A stretch of 64,000 nt of DNA from Marinibactrum halimedae (GCF_021234875.1 NZ_JAJQVM010000024.1:1-64000); one strand, 5' to 3'. Shown: positions 1 to 8,919, counted from the stretch's first letter. Made by a program: numbers and translations. Notes: generated by a model not told the origin, from the letters alone.

Positions 1-2
1 AG

Positions 3-260
3 CTGCTTAAAAGCTATGGTATGCGAGCGAGCATGGGCGATGTTGGAGCCTGTTGGGATAACGCTGTTGTTGAGCGATTTTTTGGCAGCCTGAAGCATGA
101 TTGGCTGTTCAAAGTTCACCAACCAACACGAGATCATATGAAAGAAGATGTAGCTTACTACATGAAGTATTACAATTTAGAAAGGCTGCATAGCGCGAAT
201 AAAAATATGTCGCCAATAGAGTACGAAAATCAGTTTAGAAAAGTGTCCGGTTTGAGTTGA
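3..260 (+). CDS. IS3-family transposase OrfB, 3' fragment
   Basis: The reading frame is open from the window edge and ends at the TGA at 258-260, so only the C-terminal ~85 residues of an integrase-core (rve, DDE) transposase are visible. The run GACWDNAVVERFFGSLKHD is the standard IS3-family block, and its glutamate in VVERFF is the last acidic residue of the DDE triad. The tail YYNLERLHSANKNMSPIEYE is the usual OrfB C-terminus. Whether the rest of the element is intact lies outside the window. I cannot place the element's right end; it should lie shortly after 260, very close to the HTH gene, so the insertion may have removed that gene's native promoter. Confidence 0.88.
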   Translation: MLKSYGMRASMGDVGACWDNAVVERFFGSLKHDWLFKVHQPTRDHMKEDVAYYMKYYNLERLHSANKNMSPIEYENQFRKVSGLS

Positions 261-307
261 CCAGTACAAGCTCTAACAGTCTTATCTACACTCCCTATTC
301 CGATTCC

Positions 308-928
308 ATGTCGACTCTGATATCATACGTCAATGACGTACAAAACGAAGCATCGATGAATAACGAAATCTCAAGAGCACGTAACCAGACAGGCTTGTCC
401 CAAAACGAATTTGCACAAGCGCTGCAGATCTCTCCCAGAACCCTTCAGGAATGGGAGCAAGGCCGACGTTCGCCTTCAGGATCCGCGAAAGCGCTTATTA
501 GAATCGCTATTAAGCACCCTGAAATCATTCGGGAAAGCTTTGAAAGCCTAGAGGCCACGAAAGACACTACGTCCTCCTTACTGAACAAGATGGCTAACTT
601 GCTACTAGATGGAGATGAAATAGCATTTTCAGACCTCGTATTGGATTGGTATAGAAGTGGACTTGATTGTCAGTTGACACCAAAACCTCGCGATACCGAT
701 GCTCGTATGCTGGCACTTAAAGCCTGTATTGTCGAACGCCTTGTGGAAGTGTTTAACATGGCTCCACACAACGCTAATCAATCGGCACCTAACTGGGCGA
801 GTTCAGTGAAAGGTGTTAATGAGGTAGTTAAACTTCAGAGTGACCGACTTCTTGAAGACGAAGACTATTGTGATGCATTCGAGAAAAGAGGCTTTCTCGT
901 TGCGAAGAATTTTATGTTTTTTATCTAA
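308..928 (+). CDS. XRE/HigA-type helix-turn-helix protein, antitoxin-like
   Basis: About 206 residues. The N-terminal part holds an XRE-type helix-turn-helix, TGLSQNEFAQALQISPRTLQEWEQGRR, a pattern typical of HigA/NadS-like antitoxins. It is followed by an unrecognised C-terminal domain ending APNWASSV...FEKRGFLVAKNFMF. The gene ends 22 bp before a nucleotidyltransferase gene on the same strand, so it probably acts as the DNA-binding, possibly neutralising, member of a toxin-antitoxin-like pair. The start is uncertain. An open frame from TTG 257 overlaps the transposase stop, and ATG 308 and ATG 356 are both in frame without a clear ribosome site. I chose 308 because it keeps the short helix that precedes the HTH in this family. 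Confidence 0.75.
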   Translation: MSTLISYVNDVQNEASMNNEISRARNQTGLSQNEFAQALQISPRTLQEWEQGRRSPSGSAKALIRIAIKHPEIIRESFESLEATKDTTSSLLNKMANLLLDGDEIAFSDLVLDWYRSGLDCQLTPKPRDTDARMLALKACIVERLVEVFNMAPHNANQSAPNWASSVKGVNEVVKLQSDRLLEDEDYCDAFEKRGFLVAKNFMFFI

Positions 929-950
929 CAACAGTTAAAGGGATTTACAT

Positions 951-1520
951 ATGAAAAAATACTACGACATTGGTAACGGCACTCTTTCTCGCCCCATTAT
1001 CGATAAGGCGTTAAAGCGTTTGGCCCAACTTCTAAGTGAACAGAACAAACATGTTGAACTTGTGGCTGCTGGCGGGGTGATCAGCGTCATGCTTTTTGGT
1101 AGCCGCCAAATGACACGTGATATCGACGTAATCATTCCTCAGAAAGATAAGGCGCTTATTGCAGGCCTGGTAGAAACCGTGGCGAAAGAGCAAAATTTGC
1201 CGAGTGGTAATCATGCGTGGCTAAATGATGGTGTTTCGTTCTTCGGCTTACAAACACGAAGTAACAAAAAAATCTTTGACCACCCCAATCTTGTTGTTTT
1301 TACGGCAAGTTGGTACGAACTCCTTGGCATGAAGCTGAGTGGAGCATGGCGGCGCGACGCCGATTTTAATGACGCCGTCCATATCCTTCGCCAAATTGGA
1401 AGCAAAGATAAAGAAAAGGCACTTAAAGAATCCATCCGCTACAAAAACTTTTCACCCCATACCGACGACCAAACCTATAAGAAACGTTTTGATCGAACAT
1501 GGAAAGATGCATTTGAATAA
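951..1520 (+). CDS. AbiEii/DUF6036-like nucleotidyltransferase, putative toxin
   Basis: 189 residues starting 7 bp after an AAGGGA ribosome site. Around residues 41-62 the motif GGVISVMLFGSRQMTRDIDVI matches the minimal nucleotidyltransferase signature, with GG followed by GSR and a D-I-D pair that would bind the metal. A later aspartate-rich stretch, RRDADFNDAVHIL, resembles the R-x-K/R-D-xx-D end of the AbiEii/DUF6036 group. Proteins of this type act as toxins or abortive-infection factors by adding nucleotides to RNA or protein targets; the target here is unknown. The upstream HTH gene and the downstream exonuclease gene, which overlaps its 3' end by 14 bp, suggest one transcript. Confidence 0.75.
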   Translation: MKKYYDIGNGTLSRPIIDKALKRLAQLLSEQNKHVELVAAGGVISVMLFGSRQMTRDIDVIIPQKDKALIAGLVETVAKEQNLPSGNHAWLNDGVSFFGLQTRSNKKIFDHPNLVVFTASWYELLGMKLSGAWRRDADFNDAVHILRQIGSKDKEKALKESIRYKNFSPHTDDQTYKKRFDRTWKDAFE

Positions 1521-2004
1521 CCATGACATTGATATCATAGATATTGAAGCGAGCGGCCTTCACTTTGACTCTTACCCGATCGAAATCGCCGTGTTGGTTA
1601 ACCAGAAACACCATGTTTGGTTGATCAAACCAGAACCGTTTTGGACGCATTGGTGCAACAATGCGGAAGCACTTCACGGAATATCGAGAGGGAAGCTTAA
1701 AGAGGAAGGCGTACCAGCGTCAATTGTAGTGGACGAACTCACGGATGTTCTGAGCGATGCTTCAGGCGTTATTTACAGCGATGCGGATCGATGGGATGAG
1801 GATTGGCTATCTACCTTATTCTTTGCATGTGGAAGACAGCCTCCGACTAAAGTCCTTTCAATATTTGACCTAATGTCGGATGACCAGAAGTGCATGTTTG
1901 ACACCATAAAAAGCGACCTCAGCTCAAACGGAGCATACCAACATCATAGAGCTTTAGACGACGTAAAAATGATCAATGAGGCATTTCTGAAATCGACTGC
2001 TTAG
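1507..2004 (+). CDS. DEDDh-type 3'-5' exonuclease (DnaQ-like)
   Basis: About 165 residues. Exo I motif DIEASG lies near residue 12, ALHGIS marks the Exo II region, a further aspartate lies in VIYSDADRWD, and the Exo III DEDDh motif HRALDDV is near the end. These support a DnaQ-fold RNase/DNase domain, though very short and without extra domains. The frame is open upstream to 1339, but ATG 1507 puts the Exo I motif at the normal distance from the N-terminus. TTG 1513, spaced 6 bp from GGAAAG, is an alternative. The gene overlaps the nucleotidyltransferase gene by 14 bp, which suggests translational coupling. A nuclease as third member of an HTH-nucleotidyltransferase unit is not a standard toxin-antitoxin layout. 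Confidence 0.72.
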   Translation: MHLNNHDIDIIDIEASGLHFDSYPIEIAVLVNQKHHVWLIKPEPFWTHWCNNAEALHGISRGKLKEEGVPASIVVDELTDVLSDASGVIYSDADRWDEDWLSTLFFACGRQPPTKVLSIFDLMSDDQKCMFDTIKSDLSSNGAYQHHRALDDVKMINEAFLKSTA

Positions 2005-2019
2005 ATTCAGAAGGGGGAA

Positions 2020-2060
2020 GTGGCCAATCTATGGTGTCAAAACGTGGTCAATGTATGGTG
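2020..2060. repeat. Two 17-bp direct repeats, possible IS21-type end remnant
   Basis: GTGGCCAATCTATGGTG (2020-2036) and GTGGTCAATGTATGGTG (2044-2060) match at 15 of 17 positions with a 24-bp period. Repeated GTGGTCAAT-type units of this kind are found at the ends of many IS21-family elements. No istA/istB gene is present, so this would be a solo end or a scar bounding the HTH-nucleotidyltransferase-exonuclease island. The assignment is by resemblance only. Confidence 0.45.
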
Positions 2061-2164
2061 CCATGAACATGCAGCAAAGCAAAAACTTCCTTTTAAAAAT
2101 TGCCTGGTTTACTAAGCCAATGCATACCGAAGTAAACTCCTCCGATGTAAAAAGGATCTCCACC

Positions 2165-4180
2165 ATGCCGCTCTGCTTCCGTTTTTTATTTGTAGAACGA
2201 GTAATGCCTACCTTATTTTCATTTTTCCTGATTTTTTTCATCTGCGCTTGCTCGATCATAGAGCCTCAGAATTTGCCTAAAAATAGCCCAACTAAAATCG
2301 CTTTTATTGCAGATATCCACTTCCATGATATTTATGCAGAATTATCGGACAGTGACTTTATAGGTTTGCCCACTGAGACTCATCAGGGTAAAAAAAATGC
2401 CCTCATTCGCAGTATGTCTTCACAGCTTAACTCCACACGCCTGTTTAACGAAAACTATTTTGTCTTGCTAGCAACCCTGGACAATTTAGTTGCTCGTGAC
2501 ATCAAATTAGTTGCCCTACCCGGTGATTTTAGCGATGACGGACAACCGATGCACATTCGTGGCCTTGTGGAAATACTGAATACGTATCAACGCCAACATG
2601 GTATGCGTTTTTTTGCGATACCCGGTAACCACGATCCTGTTCGCCCTTTTACAATACCCGGTGGTAAAGCCGATTTTTTAGCGAAAAATGGAAAAGAGAT
2701 TGGCCTCTATAGTGAAAAGACAGAGCAATGTAACAAGCAAAGTACCGCCAACCGTCAACCTGGTAGTAATACCATTGCTGAAAACAATATTAAGACGAAT
2801 GTAGTTTGTACAGAAGATATTAAAAAATGGGGATACAAAGAAATCGTTACCGCAATGAGTCGCTTTGGCTTTTTTCCGACCCCAGATGATATTTATTATG
2901 AAACACCCTTTGGAGATCGCCACAGCGCAAGCTTTGAACAGCGCCAATTCGTTTGGTGTAATCAAAACCTCCGTAGTCATAAAACAGATAGCTATAAAAC
3001 AGATAGTCATAAAACAGATGCCCATAGTGATAACACTACTGGCCACTGTATCAACATGCCAGACACCAGTTATCTTGTAGAGCCTATTGACGGTCTGTGG
3101 CTACTCGCCATTGATGCAAATGTTTATACGCCCAAACAGCCCGAAAAATTGTCTTATGACGGCTCTCAATTTAATGGCTCCAGCAATGCAGGCTACAACG
3201 CCATGCTGACTTATAAACCTGAGATTATTGACTGGATAACCTCCGTGGTACAGCGCGCCAAACAACACAATAAACAATTAATCGCCTTTAGCCATTTTCC
3301 GATGGCAGACTTTTACGACCAGGCCGGTGAGGACATTCAGCGCCTATTTGGCAATGGCGCACATCAAATGCGCCGTATGCCATTAAAGAATACGGCAAAA
3401 GTACTGGCTAATACCGGATTGAAAGTGCATGTAGGAGGCCATATGCACATCAATGATACAGGTACAGTGCATGGTGATAACGGGCAGGTGCTGTTTAATA
3501 TTCAAGCTCCTACGCTGGCCGCTTATCGACCGGGCTATAAAATACTGACGTTAAATTTAGACAATAAACCACAAAATCTCTCAAGTAATCTAATTGAAGT
3601 AGAAACAGTGGTCTTGGATAACATTCCGCGATTCAACGAATTATTTCCTCACTATTGGAAAGAATTAAACTACTTACGACAATCACACCCAACAAAGGCC
3701 TGGAATGAAGAGATTCTCCACGTAGACAGTTACGGAGAGTTTACCGATGCACACCTCAAGGGGTTGATTCGCTCTCGCTATTTACCAAAAGAGTGGCCAA
3801 AAAGCTTAATTCGTTTACTCAGCCAAGGCTCAATGGGGGCATTATTAACACACACACCTTGTAGAAATAGAGAAGTGGATTTTCTCAAAAAACGTCAAAA
3901 TTCTTCTTTTGAAAAAATCATTGAAAGCGTATCAGAATTACCCGCTTACGAACTCATTAACGATTTTTATCGTTTAAGAAATGCAGATTCCATTGCATTA
4001 GTGAGCGAAGAACGGAAAACGTATTACTTATTTATGGCAGAACAGTTATCTCATCAATGCGAATCCAATGAATCTGCTCAATTGGCACAGCTGCTGGCAA
4101 TCATGGCTAAATTTATTCAAGCCCAGCCCAGTAACCACCTCTATTTGCATCTCGACACGGGAGAAATACAAGGTAATTGA
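2165..4180 (+). CDS. Calcineurin-like metallophosphoesterase, exported
   Basis: About 671 residues. The full dinuclear-metal motif set is visible in order: FIADIHFHD (D-x-H), GDFSDDG, GNHD, a SHFPM histidine and GGHMHIND (GHxH). The product should be an active phosphoesterase; the substrate is unknown. The N-terminus has a strongly hydrophobic stretch ending ICAC, so it is exported and may be a lipoprotein with a non-ideal lipobox. I chose ATG 2165, about 9 bp after an AAAGGAT ribosome site; ATG 2204 would also leave a signal sequence, while 2051 lies in the upstream repeats. A short in-frame tandem repeat (HKTDSYKTDSHKTD, DNA about 2975-3028) interrupts the catalytic domain between GNHD and GHxH. 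The C-terminal ~200 residues match no domain I recognise. Confidence 0.85.
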   Translation: MPLCFRFLFVERVMPTLFSFFLIFFICACSIIEPQNLPKNSPTKIAFIADIHFHDIYAELSDSDFIGLPTETHQGKKNALIRSMSSQLNSTRLFNENYFVLLATLDNLVARDIKLVALPGDFSDDGQPMHIRGLVEILNTYQRQHGMRFFAIPGNHDPVRPFTIPGGKADFLAKNGKEIGLYSEKTEQCNKQSTANRQPGSNTIAENNIKTNVVCTEDIKKWGYKEIVTAMSRFGFFPTPDDIYYETPFGDRHSASFEQRQFVWCNQNLRSHKTDSYKTDSHKTDAHSDNTTGHCINMPDTSYLVEPIDGLWLLAIDANVYTPKQPEKLSYDGSQFNGSSNAGYNAMLTYKPEIIDWITSVVQRAKQHNKQLIAFSHFPMADFYDQAGEDIQRLFGNGAHQMRRMPLKNTAKVLANTGLKVHVGGHMHINDTGTVHGDNGQVLFNIQAPTLAAYRPGYKILTLNLDNKPQNLSSNLIEVETVVLDNIPRFNELFPHYWKELNYLRQSHPTKAWNEEILHVDSYGEFTDAHLKGLIRSRYLPKEWPKSLIRLLSQGSMGALLTHTPCRNREVDFLKKRQNSSFEKIIESVSELPAYELINDFYRLRNADSIALVSEERKTYYLFMAEQLSHQCESNESAQLAQLLAIMAKFIQAQPSNHLYLHLDTGEIQGN

Positions 4181-4200
4181 CAAAAACTGGAAGCAAATAA

Positions 4201-5328
4201 CTAAAATGAAAGAGTAAGTCCAGTCGACAATGTTGCTGATTTCGCAGCCTCCCAATGATCATCCATCGCTATCCTTAAGAAAAAAATTGGGCTGTGAAAT
4301 CCAATACCTATCGCCTCCGCTTTTGTATTATATTCAAGCTCAAGCGAGCCTATATCGGTTTTATACTGTAAGGCCATGATAGGAAAATGATATTTATCGT
4401 AAAAAAAACTGGTTCCCTTCAGACCCCAATTTGGATTTACCTGATAAGTCATTGATGTTGATATTTGATGAGGTAACCGTTGCACCACATCTCGATACCA
4501 TTCACGACCTGACAAAAGTGGTATAGAGCTGATCCTTCCCTGGTCATCAAATTGAATGCGATTACTGGTTGCGCTGGCTTCGGTGTAAGTTAATTCTGAC
4601 CATCGAATGTAAGTCCAAATATCTTTTCCAATAAACTGCAACTGCCATTGCTCATTAGGTTTCCATATCATCTGCACATCCACACCTACCCCTTGCCCAT
4701 CTCCCTCTTCAGGTGGGCGATCCAGTAAAGAGTCTTCCGTATAGTCGTAATCAAGAAATAAGTCTCCCGAAAAATCCGTTTCAGGGTCCGCCGATAATTG
4801 CCCCCAAAGGCGACCATGATGAATTTCTTCCGCACGAAAGTAATTGATTCTTGTTTGCAAATTCAATTGCTGAGTAAACGTCCATGACTCAGGAAAAGAC
4901 CAATCGTACTCTACTCCCAGCCCAGTACTTTCTAATGTATTGGGTTCCAAATTAATTTGATAGACCTTGCCACTTTCTAAACTCAGATCATTTTCATTTA
5001 AATACACTACTTCTGCAGTATCCGAAGTAAATTCCAAGAAATAGTCAATGCGTTTAAAAACACCTATTTTCCATGCCCCTATGGAACCACCCAGCTCGAT
5101 CTGATTATGACTAAAAGCAAATTCTCCATGTTCAATTGGGTCACCCTCAAGGCTGTCAATCATTTGTTTGATGGGAGCTGGCTCACTGTAACTCACACTG
5201 TGCACATTGACATATACCGAATAATCGCTAGAAGAAAAGAGATCCGCAGCATACACATGAGTAGAAATAACTACTTTGGATATTGCCAGTAAAACAACAC
5301 AACCAGAAAATACTTTATTTATTCTCAC
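4201..5328 (-). CDS. Putative outer-membrane beta-barrel protein
   Basis: 375 residues beginning at a GTG codon. A signal peptide ends near THVYA-ADLF. The mature part alternates polar and hydrophobic residues with many Tyr/Trp positions, and the chain ends in TGLTLSF with a C-terminal phenylalanine, as expected for a Bam-inserted outer-membrane protein. Repeated Y/F-x-L-x strands such as WQLQFIGKDIWTYIRW support a barrel. I do not recognise the family and assign no substrate. No good ribosome site precedes the GTG, so the true start could differ slightly. The gene converges on the phosphoesterase gene, with only 20 bp between the ends. Confidence 0.6.
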   Translation of the reverse strand: MRINKVFSGCVVLLAISKVVISTHVYAADLFSSSDYSVYVNVHSVSYSEPAPIKQMIDSLEGDPIEHGEFAFSHNQIELGGSIGAWKIGVFKRIDYFLEFTSDTAEVVYLNENDLSLESGKVYQINLEPNTLESTGLGVEYDWSFPESWTFTQQLNLQTRINYFRAEEIHHGRLWGQLSADPETDFSGDLFLDYDYTEDSLLDRPPEEGDGQGVGVDVQMIWKPNEQWQLQFIGKDIWTYIRWSELTYTEASATSNRIQFDDQGRISSIPLLSGREWYRDVVQRLPHQISTSMTYQVNPNWGLKGTSFFYDKYHFPIMALQYKTDIGSLELEYNTKAEAIGIGFHSPIFFLRIAMDDHWEAAKSATLSTGLTLSF

Positions 5329-5375
5329 AGAATCTACACCAAAGTCTTAATGACAAATTACTGAATTTTACACAT

Positions 5376-5413
5376 AAAAAAGCCGTCTATTCATAAAGAC
5401 ATAAACAGACGGC
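5376..5413 (-). terminator. Intrinsic terminator after the 5440-7572 gene
   Basis: GCCGTCT (5382-5388) pairs perfectly with AGACGGC (5407-5413). Read on the minus strand, the stem is followed by a run of six T (5376-5381). It lies just past the stop of the minus-strand lipoprotein gene and separates it from the outer-membrane protein gene. Confidence 0.75.
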
Positions 5414-5439
5414 ATTGAGAACAAAAACACAATTAGCGT

Positions 5440-7572
5440 TTATAAACTTTCAAAACTGCCATCGTTATAGCTGATGACGGCAATACCATCTCTTTCTTCA
5501 ATTTCCGCATAAGTAGTTTCACCAAGAACAATCGTTCCGGTCACACTTTCTGAACCATCGGAGTTTTCTACTTCAATCACTGTCAACACAATACCTCTTT
5601 GATTTTCCACTGTAACCGTTGTGGTCAATGCCGTATCTGTTACGGTTTCAGAAGTTTCAAAATTCAAAGTGACTTCATCATAAGTAATGTCAACATCCAG
5701 CTCGCCATCACTCACCCCGCTCTCAGACCCAGTTACTGTCACGGAAACAGAATCACTGACTCCTTCAACATTGGTCATAAAGACGAAACTGAATGTAATA
5801 TCTTCTGTACCCGCCGATATAGAAATGGAAGCGTTAACGGATTCACCGGAAGTAGAATTAAATTCCCCCGTCAATGCCAAAGCAACCATTCCCGCAGACA
5901 AAGCATCCGAGAGATCTTCCGCGATATCTAACACATCGATACCAGAGTCTGCTTGATCGATTAAAGCCGCATTGGTCACCGTTAACTCCAGCCCGCCTGA
6001 AAAAGACCCAGGATCATTCCCTGCTAACTGTGTAATCGTGGTATCAATATCAATAGCCACACCTTCCAACACCTCATTTTGATCCATTCCAGAATCCGTA
6101 GCGATGAGGGTACCTCCACTGGTAACGGTCATGGTAATTCGATCGGTTATGACAGCAGAGAGTGTGGTAATAGATAAATCAACGCTGAGATCAGTATCCG
6201 AAGAGGATGAATTCATGTCCGCCACAACAAGGTCCAAATCGACCATTGTCTGCATATCGGACTCATCAAATACTGCCACCATTTGATCAATGGTATAAGT
6301 ATTTCCCTCATTAGAAGAAGATATTGCAACGGTAATTTCACCGTCGGTATAACTGGTCAACTGCGCATCAAGCGATACCGCCTCAAATGCACTATTCACC
6401 GCTTCTAATCCTTCCCCAACCGCTTCCAGAACAAGTGTTGTGTCTCCACTTAATACCGAATCTGCGAGTTCTAATTGATCTTCGAAAATATCCTCACCCG
6501 TTAGATCACTGCTATTCACAATATTTCGAAGGTCATTCACCATACTTTTCACCGACTGCAACTCGGTAGCATTGCCATCCGTTGGCGTGCCAGATGTTGG
6601 TTCAAGGGAACCAAACTGCGCTAAGAATTGGGCTTGGGTATCGAGCTGTGACTCAAGGCTACCAAGGTCAATTGGAATCTCAGCATTGGCTGCCACCGTT
6701 TGGATTTCATCAATAACCGCAGATGCTCCATTGAAGATATCCGCTAGTGTAATGCCCGAAGCACCATCTGTTTCACGATCCGCAAGCCCATTATTGGTCA
6801 CATACTGTGTGGTAAATGAACTCACCGCCGCTTCAATAGAGGTTGCCGCACCGTCCGTTAATATTGCCCGAACAATAGCACTGTTAAACAGGTTAAACTC
6901 CACATTGTCAGCATCGGCTGCTGCAACAGCGGCAGGGTCGGTTAAGTCAACAATGGGAATTTCCGTCAAATTGCCTGTAATACCAAAACGATTCGCTACA
7001 CTGGAATTGGCATTACTGATGGCGGTAGCCAGATCAGTACCTTCTGATGCGCTTTGAAGAGCGACACCCGCTGCAACATTCGTTAACACAGAAACATTCG
7101 TGGTCACTGCCGTTTCATTTGCTGCGGAAATCACCGCATCCAAAGAAAAAGTCGTCTCCGTTAATGGAAAATCACCCCCAAAGGGAATGCCATCACCACA
7201 GCCACCCGAGATATCACATTTCATAACGGTACTGCCATCTGTCGCGGGCGTTATTCTCACCACTACGGGTTCATTATTAAAATCTGAGATAGTAACCGAG
7301 TAATCTCCACTGGCCCCCGTTTCAGCAGAACCAAATGTGGTACTAACATCCACTGCACCACTCACAATGGGATGAACATTAACAACACCACCCACAATTA
7401 ACCCTTTAGCGGAGACACCCGATATTTCTAAAGTTTCTGGTGTAATAACACCTCCACCCCCACCTCCTGACGAAGAGCTTCCTCCGTCCGAACAGGCCAC
7501 CACACCTGACATTACCACCACCGCTAACATAGCTTTTAAGCTTCGGAACCAATCCAACCGCCACTTATTCAT
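5440..7572 (-). CDS. Large surface lipoprotein of unknown function
   Basis: About 710 residues. ATG 7572 is chosen because a GAGGAG ribosome site lies a few bases upstream and a signal peptide follows, ending in the lipobox GVVAC with the cysteine near residue 27. A flexible Ser/Gly linker comes next (SDGGSSSSGGGGGG). The frame is open another 40 codons upstream, but that stretch is hydrophobic and disfavoured. The mature protein is acidic, very rich in Thr, Ser, Val, Asp and Ala, and nearly free of cysteine apart from a C-D-x-x-x-x-C pair near residue 140, a composition typical of secreted or surface-anchored proteins. I see no catalytic motif and cannot name a family. Confidence 0.7.
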   Translation of the reverse strand: MNKWRLDWFRSLKAMLAVVVMSGVVACSDGGSSSSGGGGGGVITPETLEISGVSAKGLIVGGVVNVHPIVSGAVDVSTTFGSAETGASGDYSVTISDFNNEPVVVRITPATDGSTVMKCDISGGCGDGIPFGGDFPLTETTFSLDAVISAANETAVTTNVSVLTNVAAGVALQSASEGTDLATAISNANSSVANRFGITGNLTEIPIVDLTDPAAVAAADADNVEFNLFNSAIVRAILTDGAATSIEAAVSSFTTQYVTNNGLADRETDGASGITLADIFNGASAVIDEIQTVAANAEIPIDLGSLESQLDTQAQFLAQFGSLEPTSGTPTDGNATELQSVKSMVNDLRNIVNSSDLTGEDIFEDQLELADSVLSGDTTLVLEAVGEGLEAVNSAFEAVSLDAQLTSYTDGEITVAISSSNEGNTYTIDQMVAVFDESDMQTMVDLDLVVADMNSSSSDTDLSVDLSITTLSAVITDRITMTVTSGGTLIATDSGMDQNEVLEGVAIDIDTTITQLAGNDPGSFSGGLELTVTNAALIDQADSGIDVLDIAEDLSDALSAGMVALALTGEFNSTSGESVNASISISAGTEDITFSFVFMTNVEGVSDSVSVTVTGSESGVSDGELDVDITYDEVTLNFETSETVTDTALTTTVTVENQRGIVLTVIEVENSDGSESVTGTIVLGETTYAEIEERDGIAVISYNDGSFESL

Positions 7573-7925
7573 CGATAAAATCTCCTCAGTCACCACTACC
7601 AACAACCCGATTCCAAAAAGAAATAAAAAAATTACTTGGAATAGAAATCCAATAACATGAAATTTACAACGGCCAATTAAAATTGGACTCAATCAGTATT
7701 AGCCTAACGATTAGAAATCGCCACTTTTTGAAACGCACTTTAAAAGCCAAAATATAAAATTTGGATTTATTATTAAGTCACACTCTTTTTTGATAAATTG
7801 GCATTAAAAAGAACATTATTTGATCATCAAAAGAAGGCAATAAAATCAGCTTCTGTTATACAGTAAGGTTCGATAGACTTAAGGCTTATTCAGCCTAAAA
7901 CAGAAGAGTAGATTTAGGAGCAGTA

Positions 7926-8864
7926 ATGGCAAGAGTGCGACACGCTGGTAACCAAAAGGAATTTGTCTTGCGACCCACTCATGTGTTTGGCCGAAACTCC
8001 GAGCACGCACACATGATCCTTCAACATGCACGATCATCAAGAGTACATGCCACTATTACCTGGAATGGTAAAGTGTGGTACGTCCGAGATTTAAGCACGA
8101 ATGGCACTTATATCAACGGAAAACGCCTCCCTAAAAATGAAGATGCCTTATTGTATGCGGGAGATGTCATCGGCTTTAGCGGACAAGACGTCGAAGCCAT
8201 CATTATCTTGGATGTGTCTGCCCCAAAACCCATGCTCGTCTCACATCACCACCACAGCAAAGTGATTGAATTAGAAGAGCTCACGTGTTTACCCAATGAG
8301 CAAAACCCTATTGTTACGCTTCGGGCTACCGCAAACGGTGACTGGTTATATGAAAGCCTGGACCATACCCAAATGCTCACCCCCGGAGACATCCTCACAC
8401 TGGGTGGCGAACATTGGGTATTTGTAGCAGCCAAAACCAATACCGATATGACGGCTACCGAAGCCTCTTCTCGGCTTAATGAACAATATCAATTACAATT
8501 TACCGCAAGCCAAAACGAAGAACATATTCGTTTATCGATACAACATAACGATCAATGTATCGACCTAGGTGAACGCACGCACCATTATTTACTCTTTTTA
8601 TTAGCCAAGCAGCGCATTAACGATGCTGATAATTTTATTCAAACCTCAGAACAAGGTTGGCTTGATAAAGATTTGCTCTGTAAAGATCTAGGCGTTGCAG
8701 AAGAACACTTAAATATACTAATTTTTCGATTTCGAAAACAAATCAATGCAATTAAACACGCACCGTCATTGCTTAAAGACATTGTACAACGTCGAAGAAG
8801 AGAAATTCGTCTTAATTGTGAAGACATTAAAATTAGCGGTGGAACCCAAACCTTGATCCCTTGA
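7926..8864 (+). CDS. FHA-domain protein with C-terminal winged-helix-like region
   Basis: 312 residues, start set by AGGAG 5 bp upstream. The N-terminal ~90 residues form a forkhead-associated domain: FGRNSEHAHMIL, SSRVHATI and LSTNGTYING supply the GR, SxxH and NGT(Y)ING phosphothreonine-binding positions. Residues ~190-300 (HYLLFLLAKQ...GWLDKDLLCKDLGVAEEHLNILIFRFRKQI) resemble the winged helix of OmpR/PhoB-type regulators. This combination would link Ser/Thr phosphorylation to DNA binding, but no Ser/Thr kinase or phosphatase gene is nearby. Imperfect inverted repeats CTTCTGTT/AACAGAAG (7850-7906) lie just upstream and could be an operator. The FHA call is firm; the winged helix is an inference. 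Confidence 0.82.
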   Translation: MARVRHAGNQKEFVLRPTHVFGRNSEHAHMILQHARSSRVHATITWNGKVWYVRDLSTNGTYINGKRLPKNEDALLYAGDVIGFSGQDVEAIIILDVSAPKPMLVSHHHHSKVIELEELTCLPNEQNPIVTLRATANGDWLYESLDHTQMLTPGDILTLGGEHWVFVAAKTNTDMTATEASSRLNEQYQLQFTASQNEEHIRLSIQHNDQCIDLGERTHHYLLFLLAKQRINDADNFIQTSEQGWLDKDLLCKDLGVAEEHLNILIFRFRKQINAIKHAPSLLKDIVQRRRREIRLNCEDIKISGGTQTLIP

Positions 8865-8890
8865 AAATAAAAAATCTGAATAAATAGTTT

Positions 8891-8910
8891 GCCCCATATC
8901 CTTATGGGGC
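8891..8910. terminator. Hairpin between convergent genes
   Basis: GCCCCATA and TATGGGGC form a perfect 8-bp stem with a TCCT loop between the convergent ends of the FHA gene and the CBM6 gene. Neither side has a clean T run, so it may be a weak bidirectional terminator. Confidence 0.5.
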
Positions 8911-8919
8911 CAATGATTA

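Noticed and set aside
257-307. TTG 257 as start of the HTH gene
   Set aside because: It overlaps the transposase stop, has no ribosome site, and adds a stretch unlike the family N-terminus.
326-340. Perfect palindrome TACGTCA-A-TGACGTA near the HTH gene start, as an autoregulatory operator
   Set aside because: It falls inside the likely coding sequence, and palindromes of this size are expected a few times by chance in a window this long. It would regain interest if the true start is ATG 356.
5599-7303. Several plus-strand ORFs opposite the large lipoprotein gene
   Set aside because: They mirror the Thr/Ser/Val-rich codons of the minus-strand gene and have no starts or motifs of their own.
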